Source: an uncultured Mediterraneibacter sp. (GTDB taxonomy: Bacteria > Bacillota > Clostridia > Lachnospirales > Lachnospiraceae). Taken from it: DNA of 64,000 bases. The stretch is from positions 1-64,000 of the forward strand of contig NZ_CAKRGI010000006.1 in assembly GCF_934330165.1 (NCBI RefSeq). Reading direction: 5' to 3'. The notes below the pieces were generated by a model that searched no databases, was not told where the DNA came from, and worked only from the letters and a program-made list of their open reading frames with translations. Positions 9,351-18,214 of the stretch are shown piece by piece; within the stretch, counting starts at the first letter, position 1, and every line of letters begins with the position of its first letter. The translations under genes were made by a program, and so were the position numbers.

Positions 9351-10331
9351 TTAGTCTTCCTGTTCTTTTTTCTCATCTAATTGCTTTTCGATCAATGCTG
9401 TCAGATTATTGATGACATCATGGACGGAACCTTTCATCGTCACTCCGGCTGCACGGACATGACCGCCACCACCGAAATATTTTGCAATGCTGCTTACATC
9501 GACCTGTTCTTTAGACCTGAGACTTACCTTAAAGGTCTGTGAAGCCGTTTCATGAAGGAACATCGCCACCTCGACCCCTTTTGTCTGACGCATCTGACTG
9601 ACAATCCCCTCAAGATCGGACGGCTTTGCCTTAAAAAATTCCATTTCTTTCAGACGAACCACTGAAACAATACACCGTTGATCCAGAACCATAATGCTTT
9701 CCAGAAGTGCTTTTCCAAGGATCTGATTCTGTATATACGTCTTTTCGTAATACGTGCGGTCTGTGATCTTTGCAGTATCGACCCCTTTCCGCATGAGCTG
9801 TGCCGCTGCTTCCATCGTCTCCGGACTGGTACAGGAATACCGGAAAATTCCGGTATCATGAGCAATTCCCATATAAAGTGCCTCTGCCGTCTCAAGACTC
9901 ATTTTATCATAATCCAGCAGATTATATACCAGTTCAGAAGTAGAACTTGCATCCGGCACAATATAATTGACATCCGCAAACGCCTCATTGCTCACATGAT
10001 GGTCAATGCACGCAGTCTGCTTTGATTCCAGAAATAATTTCCGGGAAAATCCAAGACGCTGCAGATCCCCACAATCCATACAAATGAACAGATCATAGCT
10101 TTTCCCTTCGGAAAGCTCACTTTTCACTTCATCGGTATGACGGATCATGCTGTAAGCCTCCGGAACCGACTCCAGATACAGATCTGTCTCAATCTGCGGG
10201 AAATTTTCTTTCAGATAAAGATACAGTCCCATCGTAGACCCTACACAGTCGCCATCCGGGCGGACATGTCCGCCCAGTGCAACACTCTGCTTTCCCTCCA
10301 GCAATTCCTTCAGATTAAACATCCTGCTCAT
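9351..10331 (-). CDS. nrnA: DHH-family nanoRNase / pAp phosphatase
   Basis: Predicted Mn-dependent phosphoesterase that degrades 2-5 nt RNA fragments and may dephosphorylate pAp. DHH motifs are clear: GGHVRPDGDCVGS (~20), CMDCGD (~88), DHHVSN (~110), and the DHHA1 signature FGGGGHVRAAG (~288). Several starts are possible (10340, 10331, 10322); ATG 10331 has AAAGGA 8 bases upstream and is preferred. It overlaps the end of rbfA by 17 bases, which implies coupled translation within the operon. Confidence 0.92.
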   Translation of the reverse strand: MSRMFNLKELLEGKQSVALGGHVRPDGDCVGSTMGLYLYLKENFPQIETDLYLESVPEAYSMIRHTDEVKSELSEGKSYDLFICMDCGDLQRLGFSRKLFLESKQTACIDHHVSNEAFADVNYIVPDASSTSELVYNLLDYDKMSLETAEALYMGIAHDTGIFRYSCTSPETMEAAAQLMRKGVDTAKITDRTYYEKTYIQNQILGKALLESIMVLDQRCIVSVVRLKEMEFFKAKPSDLEGIVSQMRQTKGVEVAMFLHETASQTFKVSLRSKEQVDVSSIAKYFGGGGHVRAAGVTMKGSVHDVINNLTALIEKQLDEKKEQED

Positions 10332-10698
10332 CAGCTCCATCCTTTAAATCTCTTGTCACTTCATCGATTTTTTTACTGATATTCACACCATATTCGATTG
10401 ACTGATCTACGATAAACCGAATTTCCGGTGTATTTCGCATATTGATCGTACGTGCCAGTTCGCGGCGGATATAGCCTTCCGCACTCTGAAGTCCTTTAAT
10501 TGTATCCATCTGGGCTTTTTCATCACCCAGTACACTGATATAAGCCTTGCAGGTCTTCAGATCCGGAGCTACCTCCACGGCAACTACAGAAGTCATCGGT
10601 GCAACGCGGGGATCCTTGATCCCTGCACGCAGGATATTGCTCAGCTCACGCTGGACTTCAGCATTGACACGAGTATTTTTAATACTGTTCTTTCTCAT
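10315..10698 (-). CDS. rbfA: 30S ribosome-binding factor A
   Basis: Assembly factor for late 16S rRNA maturation and cold adaptation. The 127-residue KH-like protein begins RVNAEVQRELSNIL and contains IKDPRVAPMTSVVAVEVAPDL. It lies directly after infB, its usual partner, and overlaps nrnA. Family length and the conserved context make the call safe. Confidence 0.97.
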   Translation of the reverse strand: MRKNSIKNTRVNAEVQRELSNILRAGIKDPRVAPMTSVVAVEVAPDLKTCKAYISVLGDEKAQMDTIKGLQSAEGYIRRELARTINMRNTPEIRFIVDQSIEYGVNISKKIDEVTRDLKDGADEQDV

Positions 10699-10709
10699 TG
10701 CTGCTCCTT

Positions 10710-13481
10710 TTACTTACGCTCAGTCTCGACCATCTTATATGCCTCAACCTGATCGCCCTCTTTAATATCATTATAATTTTCAAATACAAATCCGCATTCG
10801 TAACCTGCTCTTACTTCCTTCACATCATCTTTGAAACGCTTCAGGGATGCAAGTGGTCCGTCAAATACTACAATACCATCACGCACCAGACGTACGGAAC
10901 AGTTTCTCTCAAAAATACCATCCAACACATACGCGCCTGCGATCGTTCCGACACCGGATGCCTTGAATGTCTGACGTACTTCTGCATGACCAAGTACCTT
11001 CTCCTCAAATACCGGATCCAGCATTCCCTTCATAGCCGCCTCTACATCTTCGATTGCATTGTAGATAACTCTGTAAAGTCTTAAGTCTACACCTTCACGT
11101 TCTGCAATTTCTTTTGCTGTCGCATCAGGACGTACATTGAAACCGATAATGATCGCATTGGATGCAGATGCAAGGATTACGTCAGATTCATTGATCGCTC
11201 CGACACCACCGTGGATGATCTTCACTACAACCTCATCATTACTCAGCTTAAGCAGACTCTGCTTGATCGCTTCTACAGATCCCTGGACATCTGCCTTTAC
11301 AACAATATCCAGTTCTTTCAGGTTACCCTCCTGAATCTGGTTAAACAGATCATCCAGTGACATCTTGGACTTCGTCTCTTCCAGAAGTTTTACTTTGTTC
11401 TGTGAAATAAATGTCTCAGCAAATGCTCTTGCTTCTTTATCAGAAGCACATCCAACAAAGACTTCTCCTGCATTCGGCACATCATTCAGACCGAGAATCT
11501 CAACCGGCTGGGACGGACCTGCCTCTTTGACACGTCTTCCCTTATCATCCATCATCGCTCTTACACGGCCATGTGCACTTCCGGCTGCGATGGCATCACC
11601 AACATGAAGGGTTCCCTTCTGTACCAGTACAGTTGCAACAGCTCCTTTTCCTTTATCCAGCTCCGCTTCAATTACAAGGCCACGGGCAGCACGGTTCGGA
11701 TTTGCCTTCAGTTCCATTACTTCTGCTGTCAGAAGAATCATTTCCAAAAGATCCTGGATTCCCTCTTTCGTATGTGCAGATACCGGTACGAAGATCGTGC
11801 TTCCGCCCCAGTCTTCCGGGATCAGTTCATACTCTGTCAGTTCCTGCTTTACTCGCTCGATATTGGCACTTGGCTTATCAATCTTGTTAATGGCAACAAT
11901 GATCTCGATTCCGGCTGCTTTTGCATGGTTAATTGCCTCGATTGTCTGCGGCATAACACCATCATCAGCTGCTACAACAAGGATCGCGATATCTGTAGAA
12001 TTTGCTCCACGCATACGCATTGCTGTAAACGCTTCATGCCCCGGAGTATCAAGGAATGTGATCTTTTCTCCGTTGATCTCGACAACGGATGCACCGATGT
12101 GCTGTGTGATACCGCCGGCCTCACGTCCTGTCACATTACTGTCACGAATCGCATCCAGAAGAGAGGTCTTACCATGATCAACGTGTCCCATAACGCAGAC
12201 AACCGGAGGACGTTTCACCATCAGGCTTTCATCTTCCTCATCCTCTTTCAGGAGTTCTTCGATTACATCCACAACCTCTTCCTTCTCGCACAGAACATCA
12301 AATTCCATTGCGATCTCTTCAGCAGTATCATAATCAATCTCCTGATTTACCGTAACAACTTTTCCCTGCAAAAACAGCTTCTTTACGATCACAGACGGAA
12401 CAATCTTCATCTTGTCGGCAAGTTCTTTGATCGTAAGAACTTCTGGGATCACGATCTGTCTGATCTGCTCTTCCTTCTTTTCTTCCGGCTTATTCTGTGG
12501 CTTCTTTACTTCGGCCACATTTTTCTGCTTTTTACCTTTTTTGCCTTTGCCCTCAAATGCCTCGTCTCTGTATTCTTTCTTCTTATTATCTCTTTCTTTA
12601 TCTTTTGCCTTATTTCTCTGGCTCTTCTGCTGCTCTACGATTGGAGCCGCATCCCTGTCCGTACGCTCATTTCTGCGGTTATCATTTCTTCTGTCAGGAC
12701 GAGTTCCCTGACCGTTTCTTCCATCACGGTTATCGCGTCCTCCGAATCCCTGTTCACGACCGCCTCTTCCATCGCGGTTGTCACGCGGTCCTCTTTCCTG
12801 ACGCGGTCCTCTTCCGTCACGGCTGTCACGAACCGGACGGTTCTCTCTGTCACTGCCTGGACGCTGTGGTCTGTCATTTCTCTCCTGACGTACTGGTCTT
12901 CCCTCTCCGCTGGTACGTCCTGCTGTCTGAGCCGGTCTTTCTGTGCGTACCATTCTCTCTGTCTGAGCCGGTCTCTCTGTGCGTACGGTTCTCTCTGTCT
13001 GAGCCGGTTTTTCTGTGCGTACGGTTCTCTCTGCCCGGTCAGTTTTCTCCTGACGCGTACCTGCCTGAGCCGCTCTCTCTGTACGCACCGGTCTTCCCTC
13101 TGCACCTGCTGCACGTACCGGACGGTTCTCTCCTCCGCGTGCATTTCCCTGTGCGGCACCTCGTCCCTGGTTTGCTCCCGGACGCTTATTTCCCTGCAGT
13201 CTGCTGCTATTTCTGGAATTCTGCGGACGCACTACAAATGCAAGATTTTTCTTCTTTGGCACTGTGCTGTCCTTTTCTCCTGCTTTTTCTGCTGCCGGTT
13301 CTGTCTTTGCTGGTTCTTCATTTCTTCCGGCATTTTCTCTTCTAATCTCTTCTGCCACGTTATCCTCCACTGTACTCATATGATTCTTAACTTCAACATT
13401 TTTCTTTTTCAACTGTTCCAGGATCTCCTTATTCCCTACTCCCAGCTCTTTTGCAAGTTCATATACCCTCGCTTTCGCCAT
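10710..13481 (-). CDS. infB: Translation initiation factor IF-2
   Basis: GTPase that delivers fMet-tRNA to the 30S P site and promotes subunit joining. Of 923 residues, the first ~50 form the IF2_N domain. Residues ~60-330 are a low-complexity Arg/Glu/Gly linker containing tandem 12-residue units. A second IF2_N-like segment, the G domain ([24 protein letters not shown]) and the beta-barrel and C-terminal fMet-binding domains follow. The linker is long for the family. A 683-codon open frame on the other strand is an artefact of this repetitive composition. Confidence 0.98.
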   Translation of the reverse strand: MAKARVYELAKELGVGNKEILEQLKKKNVEVKNHMSTVEDNVAEEIRRENAGRNEEPAKTEPAAEKAGEKDSTVPKKKNLAFVVRPQNSRNSSRLQGNKRPGANQGRGAAQGNARGGENRPVRAAGAEGRPVRTERAAQAGTRQEKTDRAERTVRTEKPAQTERTVRTERPAQTERMVRTERPAQTAGRTSGEGRPVRQERNDRPQRPGSDRENRPVRDSRDGRGPRQERGPRDNRDGRGGREQGFGGRDNRDGRNGQGTRPDRRNDNRRNERTDRDAAPIVEQQKSQRNKAKDKERDNKKKEYRDEAFEGKGKKGKKQKNVAEVKKPQNKPEEKKEEQIRQIVIPEVLTIKELADKMKIVPSVIVKKLFLQGKVVTVNQEIDYDTAEEIAMEFDVLCEKEEVVDVIEELLKEDEEDESLMVKRPPVVCVMGHVDHGKTSLLDAIRDSNVTGREAGGITQHIGASVVEINGEKITFLDTPGHEAFTAMRMRGANSTDIAILVVAADDGVMPQTIEAINHAKAAGIEIIVAINKIDKPSANIERVKQELTEYELIPEDWGGSTIFVPVSAHTKEGIQDLLEMILLTAEVMELKANPNRAARGLVIEAELDKGKGAVATVLVQKGTLHVGDAIAAGSAHGRVRAMMDDKGRRVKEAGPSQPVEILGLNDVPNAGEVFVGCASDKEARAFAETFISQNKVKLLEETKSKMSLDDLFNQIQEGNLKELDIVVKADVQGSVEAIKQSLLKLSNDEVVVKIIHGGVGAINESDVILASASNAIIIGFNVRPDATAKEIAEREGVDLRLYRVIYNAIEDVEAAMKGMLDPVFEEKVLGHAEVRQTFKASGVGTIAGAYVLDGIFERNCSVRLVRDGIVVFDGPLASLKRFKDDVKEVRAGYECGFVFENYNDIKEGDQVEAYKMVETERK
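12925..13032 (-). repeat. Three tandem 36-bp units in the infB linker
   Basis: Units at 12925-12960, 12961-12996 and 12997-13032 are nearly identical and encode a 12-residue [16 protein letters not shown] unit. Low divergence suggests recent duplication or ongoing homogenisation. Confidence 0.85.
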
Positions 13482-13504
13482 ATCAAAAAACCTCCTTCAG
13501 GCAA

Positions 13505-13816
13505 TCAAGAACACTCTTTTAATGCTTTTAAAATTCCTTTTGCAAATCCTTCGTCCAATATTGCCAGGGATGCACGGAACTGCTTTCCCATTGCATGCCC
13601 CAGAGTATCTTTATCACTGTAGAAAATAATGGGAACATCATAAAATTCACACATATCCCGAAACTTCTTTTTCGTATTCTCTGATGCATCCTCTGCCACA
13701 ACTACAAGTCCGGCTCTTCCTGACTTCGTTTCACTCTCTGTCAGGAACTCACCACTTGCACAGCGTCCTGCTTTTGTAGCAAGGCTGATCAGCGAAAGTA
13801 CTTTATCTCTGGCCAA
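13505..13816 (-). CDS. ylxQ: YlxQ-family L7Ae-like RNA-binding protein
   Basis: A small L7Ae/L30e-fold protein expected to bind kink-turn-like RNA; its target in Firmicutes is unsettled. The recommended start is TTG at 13816, giving 103 residues beginning ARDKVLSLISLATKAG, which matches the family N-terminus. AGGAG lies 10 bases upstream, inside the 3' end of ylxR. A longer ATG frame adds residues unlike the family. The KAGRCASGE segment and the central VVVAEDASENTKKK are typical. It overlaps rnpM by 14 bases and sits before infB. Confidence 0.9.
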   Translation of the reverse strand: MARDKVLSLISLATKAGRCASGEFLTESETKSGRAGLVVVAEDASENTKKKFRDMCEFYDVPIIFYSDKDTLGHAMGKQFRASLAILDEGFAKGILKALKECS

Positions 13817-14087
13817 TCTGTTCCATCTCCTTTGCAAGTTTTTCATAAACTTCCTGTGGAATTTCCTGCTTAAAGGAACGCTCCAGTCCATGACTCTTCA
13901 CTGACAGGTCAAAGCATGCTTTACACGGACAAAGGTAAGCACCTCTTCCGTTCTTCTTCCCGGTCACATCAACCAAAAATTCTTCTTCCGTTCTGAGAAT
14001 CCTGATCAATTCTTTTTTCGGTTTCATTTCCCCGCAGCCCACGCATTTACGCATGGGAATCTTTTTATTCACTGCCAAATGCTTCAC
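13803..14087 (-). CDS. ylxR: YlxR-family RNA-binding protein (DUF448)
   Basis: A 94-residue basic protein of the family recently renamed RnpM, reported to bind RNase P RNA. Hallmarks: RKCVGCGEMKPKKELIR with its CxxC, then GRGAYLCPCKACFDL near residue 60. It sits between nusA and ylxQ, the standard place in Firmicute nusA-infB operons. The function is drawn from family knowledge, not from this sequence. Confidence 0.92.
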   Translation of the reverse strand: MKHLAVNKKIPMRKCVGCGEMKPKKELIRILRTEEEFLVDVTGKKNGRGAYLCPCKACFDLSVKSHGLERSFKQEIPQEVYEKLAKEMEQIGQR

Positions 14088-14098
14088 TCCTCCGAGTC

Positions 14099-15292
14099 TT
14101 ATTCTACGTCTGTCTCCACAAACTCAATTTCATCGCTGTCTGTCTCATCCACAGCAGCTTCTGTATTCTCTTCTTCCTCATCATATTCACCGACTGTATA
14201 GCCTTCTTCACCGACCATACCCATCTGCTCCATATAATTTTCTGGAAGTTCGCCACTTTCGATTGCCTGTGTCTCACTCTTGATATCAATCTTGTAACCT
14301 GTCAGACGTGCTGCCAGTCTTGCATTCTGACCTTCTTTTCCGATTGCCAGTGACAACTGATAATCCGGTACGATCACACTCGCTACCTTTGCATCCGGGT
14401 CAGCCATAACAGAGATTACTTTTGCCGGGCTCAATGCATTCTCGATCAGAAGTGCCGGATTTTCATCCCAGTTAATAATATCGATCTTTTCACCACGCAG
14501 TTCCTGTACTACTGCATTGACTCTTGCACCGTTCATTCCCACGCATGCTCCGACCGGATCTACATTTGGATCATTGGACCATACTGCCATCTTTGTACGG
14601 GAACCTGCTTCACGGGCAATACTCTTGATTTCTACTGTTCCGTCTTTGACCTCGGCGACCTCTGCCTCAAACAGACGCTTTACAAGCTCCGGATGCGTAC
14701 GGGATACAAGAATCTTTGGTCCTTTTGTTGTATTCTTTACTTCTACAATATAAAGCTTGATACGCTCTGTCGGCTCAAAATGTTCTCCCTTAACCTGCTC
14801 ATTCTCTGTCAGCATCGCATCTGCTCTTCCGAGGTTGATACTGATATTTTTCCCAACATAACGCTGTACAATACCGGTTACAATATCTTTCTCTTTCTCA
14901 AAATACTGATCAAAGACAACTTTTCTCTCTTCTTCTCTGATCTTCTGAAGAATCAGATTTTTTGCATTCTGCGTTGCAATACGCCCGAATTCTTTTGAAT
15001 AAACCGGAACCTGGGCAACATCACCGATGTGCAGGGACGGATTGATCTTTTCTGCATCCTCCAGACTGATCTCGATCGCCGGATCAAAAACTTCTTCCAC
15101 AACTTCTTTTTCTGCAAATACGGAATAGTCACAGGTCTCTCTGTCCATCACGATCTTAATATTATCGGATGTCCCGAAATGGTTCTTACAGGCACTGAGC
15201 AGAGAATTTTCGATTGCTTCCATCATGACATCTTTGCTGATATTCTTTTCTTTCTCAAGAATCGTCAACGCTTCAAGTAATTCTGTATTCAT
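14099..15292 (-). CDS. nusA: Transcription termination/antitermination factor NusA
   Basis: Binds RNA polymerase and nascent RNA, modulating pausing, termination and rRNA antitermination. Domain order: N-terminal polymerase-binding domain (1-~125), S1 domain (~130-200, VTGIVQRYVGKNISINLG), then two KH domains (~200-345, VGACVGMNGARVN and LAIGKEGQNARLAARLTG). A ~45-residue Glu-rich tail replaces the acidic repeats of E. coli, so 397 residues is the normal Gram-positive form. It lies between rimP and rnpM. Confidence 0.97.
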   Translation of the reverse strand: MNTELLEALTILEKEKNISKDVMMEAIENSLLSACKNHFGTSDNIKIVMDRETCDYSVFAEKEVVEEVFDPAIEISLEDAEKINPSLHIGDVAQVPVYSKEFGRIATQNAKNLILQKIREEERKVVFDQYFEKEKDIVTGIVQRYVGKNISINLGRADAMLTENEQVKGEHFEPTERIKLYIVEVKNTTKGPKILVSRTHPELVKRLFEAEVAEVKDGTVEIKSIAREAGSRTKMAVWSNDPNVDPVGACVGMNGARVNAVVQELRGEKIDIINWDENPALLIENALSPAKVISVMADPDAKVASVIVPDYQLSLAIGKEGQNARLAARLTGYKIDIKSETQAIESGELPENYMEQMGMVGEEGYTVGEYDEEEENTEAAVDETDSDEIEFVETDVE

Positions 15293-15309
15293 TATTTTTT
15301 CCTCCTAAA

Positions 15310-15777
15310 TTAAAAATCCAAAGCAAGGCGGATCAGAGCGATGTCTCCTCTGTCAAATGTCTGCTCTGTATCATCTTCATAAGTGATCGTCACCGTACTG
15401 TCATCATATGCTTTCAGTAATCCTACAAATTCTTTCTGACGGTCAATCGCACGATACGTGCGGATCTCCACTTCTTCTCCAAGACTCCGCTTAAAATCTT
15501 TCTCTTTTTTCAGAGGTCTTCCAAGTCCCGGAGAACTCACCTCAAATACATAGGAGTCTGCAATGTAATCCTTCTCGTCAAGGATATCTGAAAATCTCCT
15601 GCTCACTGCTTCACAGTCATCGACAGCAATGCCTCCGGGTTTATCAATGTACGCTCTTAAGTACCACGTACCACCTTCTTTTACATACTCCACATCCACA
15701 AGCTCAAATCCCAGTTCTGTTACAATTGGCTCAAGAAGTGTCTCTGTCTGCTGCTCATATTCTTCTCTTCTGGACAC
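15310..15777 (-). CDS. rimP: Ribosome maturation factor RimP
   Basis: Required for 30S maturation. Of 155 residues, the N-terminal alpha/beta domain (EPIVTELGFELVDVEYVKEGG, LRAYIDKPGGI) and the C-terminal SH3-like barrel are both present, with YVFEVSSPGLGRPLKK between them. It is the first gene of the nusA-infB operon and ends 17 bases before nusA. Confidence 0.96.
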   Translation of the reverse strand: MSRREEYEQQTETLLEPIVTELGFELVDVEYVKEGGTWYLRAYIDKPGGIAVDDCEAVSRRFSDILDEKDYIADSYVFEVSSPGLGRPLKKEKDFKRSLGEEVEIRTYRAIDRQKEFVGLLKAYDDSTVTITYEDDTEQTFDRGDIALIRLALDF

Positions 15778-15834
15778 ACTAAACTCCCTTTCTTTAAAAT
15801 GATATTTTACATAAAGAAATCCTTATATCATCAA

Positions 15835-15862
15835 AGAAGAGTGAACTTTCGTCCACTCTTCT
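15835..15862 (-). terminator. Hairpin between the parC-like gene and rimP
   Basis: A 9-bp perfect stem (AGAAGAGTG / CACTCTTCT) with a 10-base loop. The T run on the minus strand is weak, so some read-through from the topoisomerase genes into rimP is possible. Confidence 0.5.
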
Positions 15863-15962
15863 GCCGTTCCCTTTATGTATCTTTTTTAACCTTATCACCT
15901 TTTTTTTGATAAATCAAGGGTTTTCTTTTATTTTTTGCCGATTTTACTTATTTTTTCCATTT

Positions 15963-18203
15963 TTAACGGGTTTTATTCCCGACGCCATCTCTCTTCGCAG
16001 CTTTCAGGCGATTCAGCGTCACCGTCTTCTCTCCATAGGTTACTTTCGTCTCTGTTCCTTCTTCAAAAAGATAAGTATGCTCCAGCTCATCCTTTTTCTG
16101 CAGACGGATCCCTCTTACTCCGACTGCCGCCTTCTTTTTCTCCGGTACATCTGCTGCCGGGAATCTTAAGAAATATCCACTTTTTGTCTGCAATACTAGA
16201 TTCTGAGTTTCGTTCACTACTTTTACAGAAACCAGCCGGTCATCTTCCTGAAGTTTCGTTGCCACGATCGTACGCTTTGCAACCTGAAATTCTTTTCCAT
16301 CCACCCGCTTGATCATGCCCTGTGCTGTGGCAAAGAGGAGTTTTGCAAACCGCATCTGTTCTGCATCACAGATCATCACGATTTCTTCCTCACTGCTTGT
16401 ATAATTGCTCACATTATCGATCGGAGTACCTTTTTCACGGAATTTTCCATAAGGAAGATCCAGTACCTTCACCTGGTGCATCTTTCCGGTATCCGTAAAG
16501 ATACAGAGCTTTCCGGTATTCATGCAATGGACAATGTATTTATTTTCAGAATCCGCAGCCTCTTTATTTCTCTCATATACTGCCGTATCAACAGTCTTCG
16601 CATAGCCAAACCGATCCATCAGGAACACGACTTCCTGTTCTTCCACCTTCTTTTCCTCAAAGACGGCTTCTTCTGCATTTTCGACAACAGTGCGGCGTTT
16701 TCTTCCAAATTCTTTCTTATAAGAATCCAGTTCTTCCATGATGACTTCTGCCATGGAATCATAATTGTTCAGGATATCTTCATATCTTGCGATATTGTTC
16801 AGTGTCTGCTCATGCTCCTTCTGAAGTGCCTCTATCTCCAGTCCGATCAGACGATAAAGACGCATCTCAAGGATTGCAGTGGCCTGACGTTCTGTAAACC
16901 GCAGCATTGCTGCCATTTTCTTTGAAATGGAAGATTTAAACCGGATATTCTCTGTCTTTCCCTCAACCAGACAGGCTCTTGCATCCTTCACCGATTTACT
17001 TCCCCGGAGGATCTCGATGATCAGGTCGATCACATCGTATGCCTTGATCAGTCCCTCCTGAACTTCACTCTTCTCCCGTTCTCTTTCCAAAAGTGTTGTA
17101 TACTTTCTCGTTGCAAGTTCAAACTGGAAATCCACATGATGCTCAATGATCTGCTTTAACCCCAGTGTCTCGGGGCGTCCGTTCGCAACTGCAAGCATAT
17201 TAACCCCGAATGTATCTTCCAGCCTCGTCTTTTTATAGAGCATATTTTTCAGGTTCTCAACATCCGCCCCACGCTTCAGTTCAATGACGATGCGGATTCC
17301 CTCTTTAGATGACTGATTGGAAATATCTACAATATCTGTCGTCTTTTTTGTCTCTACCAGATTGCAGACATCATTCAGAAATTTTCCGATTCCTGCCCCG
17401 ATCATCGTATACGGGATCTCCGTTATGACGAGCTGCTTTTTCCCACCTTTTAAATCCTCTACTTCCACTTTACCACGGAGCTTGATCTTTCCCTGCCCTG
17501 TCTCATAAATATTCAGCAGGTCATCTTTATTGACCACGATCCCCCCGGTCGGGAAATCCGGTCCTTTAATATATTTCATGAGCTGCCTGGTCGTGATCCC
17601 GTCATTTTTCATATAAGCTTTGACACCATCGATCACTTCACAGAGGTTGTGCGTCGGGATACTCGTTGCCATACCAACTGCAATTCCTTCTGCTCCATTT
17701 ACAAGAAGATTCGGTACACGCATCGGAAGAACCACCGGCTCTTTTTCTGTCTCATCAAAGTTCGGTCCAAAATCAATCACATTTTTATCCAGATCCAAAA
17801 GACATACTTCCTGTGTGAATTTTGTCAGCCTTGCCTCCGTATATCGCATTGCTGCCGCACCGTCTCCCTCAATCGAGCCAAAATTTCCATGTCCGTCTAC
17901 AAGGATCTGACCTTTTTTAAAATCCTGTGCCATGACTACAAGTGCATCATAGATCGAACTGTCTCCATGCGGATGGTATTTACCCATGGTATCTCCGACA
18001 ATACGGGCACACTTCCGGTAAGGCTTATCATAACGGATCCCCAGCTCATACATATCGTACAGAGTCCTTCTTTGCACCGGCTTTAGTCCATCCCTGACAT
18101 CAGGAAGTGCCCTGGCGATGATGACACTCATCGCATAGTCGATATAAGATTTTTTCATCAGCTCCGAGTATTCGGTTCTGATAATCTGAGATTCACTGTT
18201 CAT
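15963..18203 (-). CDS. Type IIA topoisomerase subunit A (ParC-like)
   Basis: Breakage-reunion subunit that cuts and reseals DNA with its partner encoded just upstream. Catalytic Tyr is in AMRYTEARLTKF (~residue 121); the helix-turn-helix region GKYHPHGDSSIYDAL is intact. The C-terminal beta-pinwheel is present, but I see no QRRGGKG GyrA-box, which favours topoisomerase IV-like decatenation over gyrase supercoiling. The ATG at 18203 has AAGGAG at a proper distance; the one 6 bases upstream is too close to it. Clostridia commonly carry this pair besides gyrBA near oriC. Confidence 0.88.
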   Translation of the reverse strand: MNSESQIIRTEYSELMKKSYIDYAMSVIIARALPDVRDGLKPVQRRTLYDMYELGIRYDKPYRKCARIVGDTMGKYHPHGDSSIYDALVVMAQDFKKGQILVDGHGNFGSIEGDGAAAMRYTEARLTKFTQEVCLLDLDKNVIDFGPNFDETEKEPVVLPMRVPNLLVNGAEGIAVGMATSIPTHNLCEVIDGVKAYMKNDGITTRQLMKYIKGPDFPTGGIVVNKDDLLNIYETGQGKIKLRGKVEVEDLKGGKKQLVITEIPYTMIGAGIGKFLNDVCNLVETKKTTDIVDISNQSSKEGIRIVIELKRGADVENLKNMLYKKTRLEDTFGVNMLAVANGRPETLGLKQIIEHHVDFQFELATRKYTTLLEREREKSEVQEGLIKAYDVIDLIIEILRGSKSVKDARACLVEGKTENIRFKSSISKKMAAMLRFTERQATAILEMRLYRLIGLEIEALQKEHEQTLNNIARYEDILNNYDSMAEVIMEELDSYKKEFGRKRRTVVENAEEAVFEEKKVEEQEVVFLMDRFGYAKTVDTAVYERNKEAADSENKYIVHCMNTGKLCIFTDTGKMHQVKVLDLPYGKFREKGTPIDNVSNYTSSEEEIVMICDAEQMRFAKLLFATAQGMIKRVDGKEFQVAKRTIVATKLQEDDRLVSVKVVNETQNLVLQTKSGYFLRFPAADVPEKKKAAVGVRGIRLQKKDELEHTYLFEEGTETKVTYGEKTVTLNRLKAAKRDGVGNKTR

Positions 18204-18214
18204 TTTCATTCTCC

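Noticed and set aside
11571..13622. 683-codon open frame on the plus strand
   Set aside because: Antisense to infB; its Ser/Leu/Cys-rich product mirrors the Arg/Glu repeats of IF-2 and has no start signal or family resemblance.
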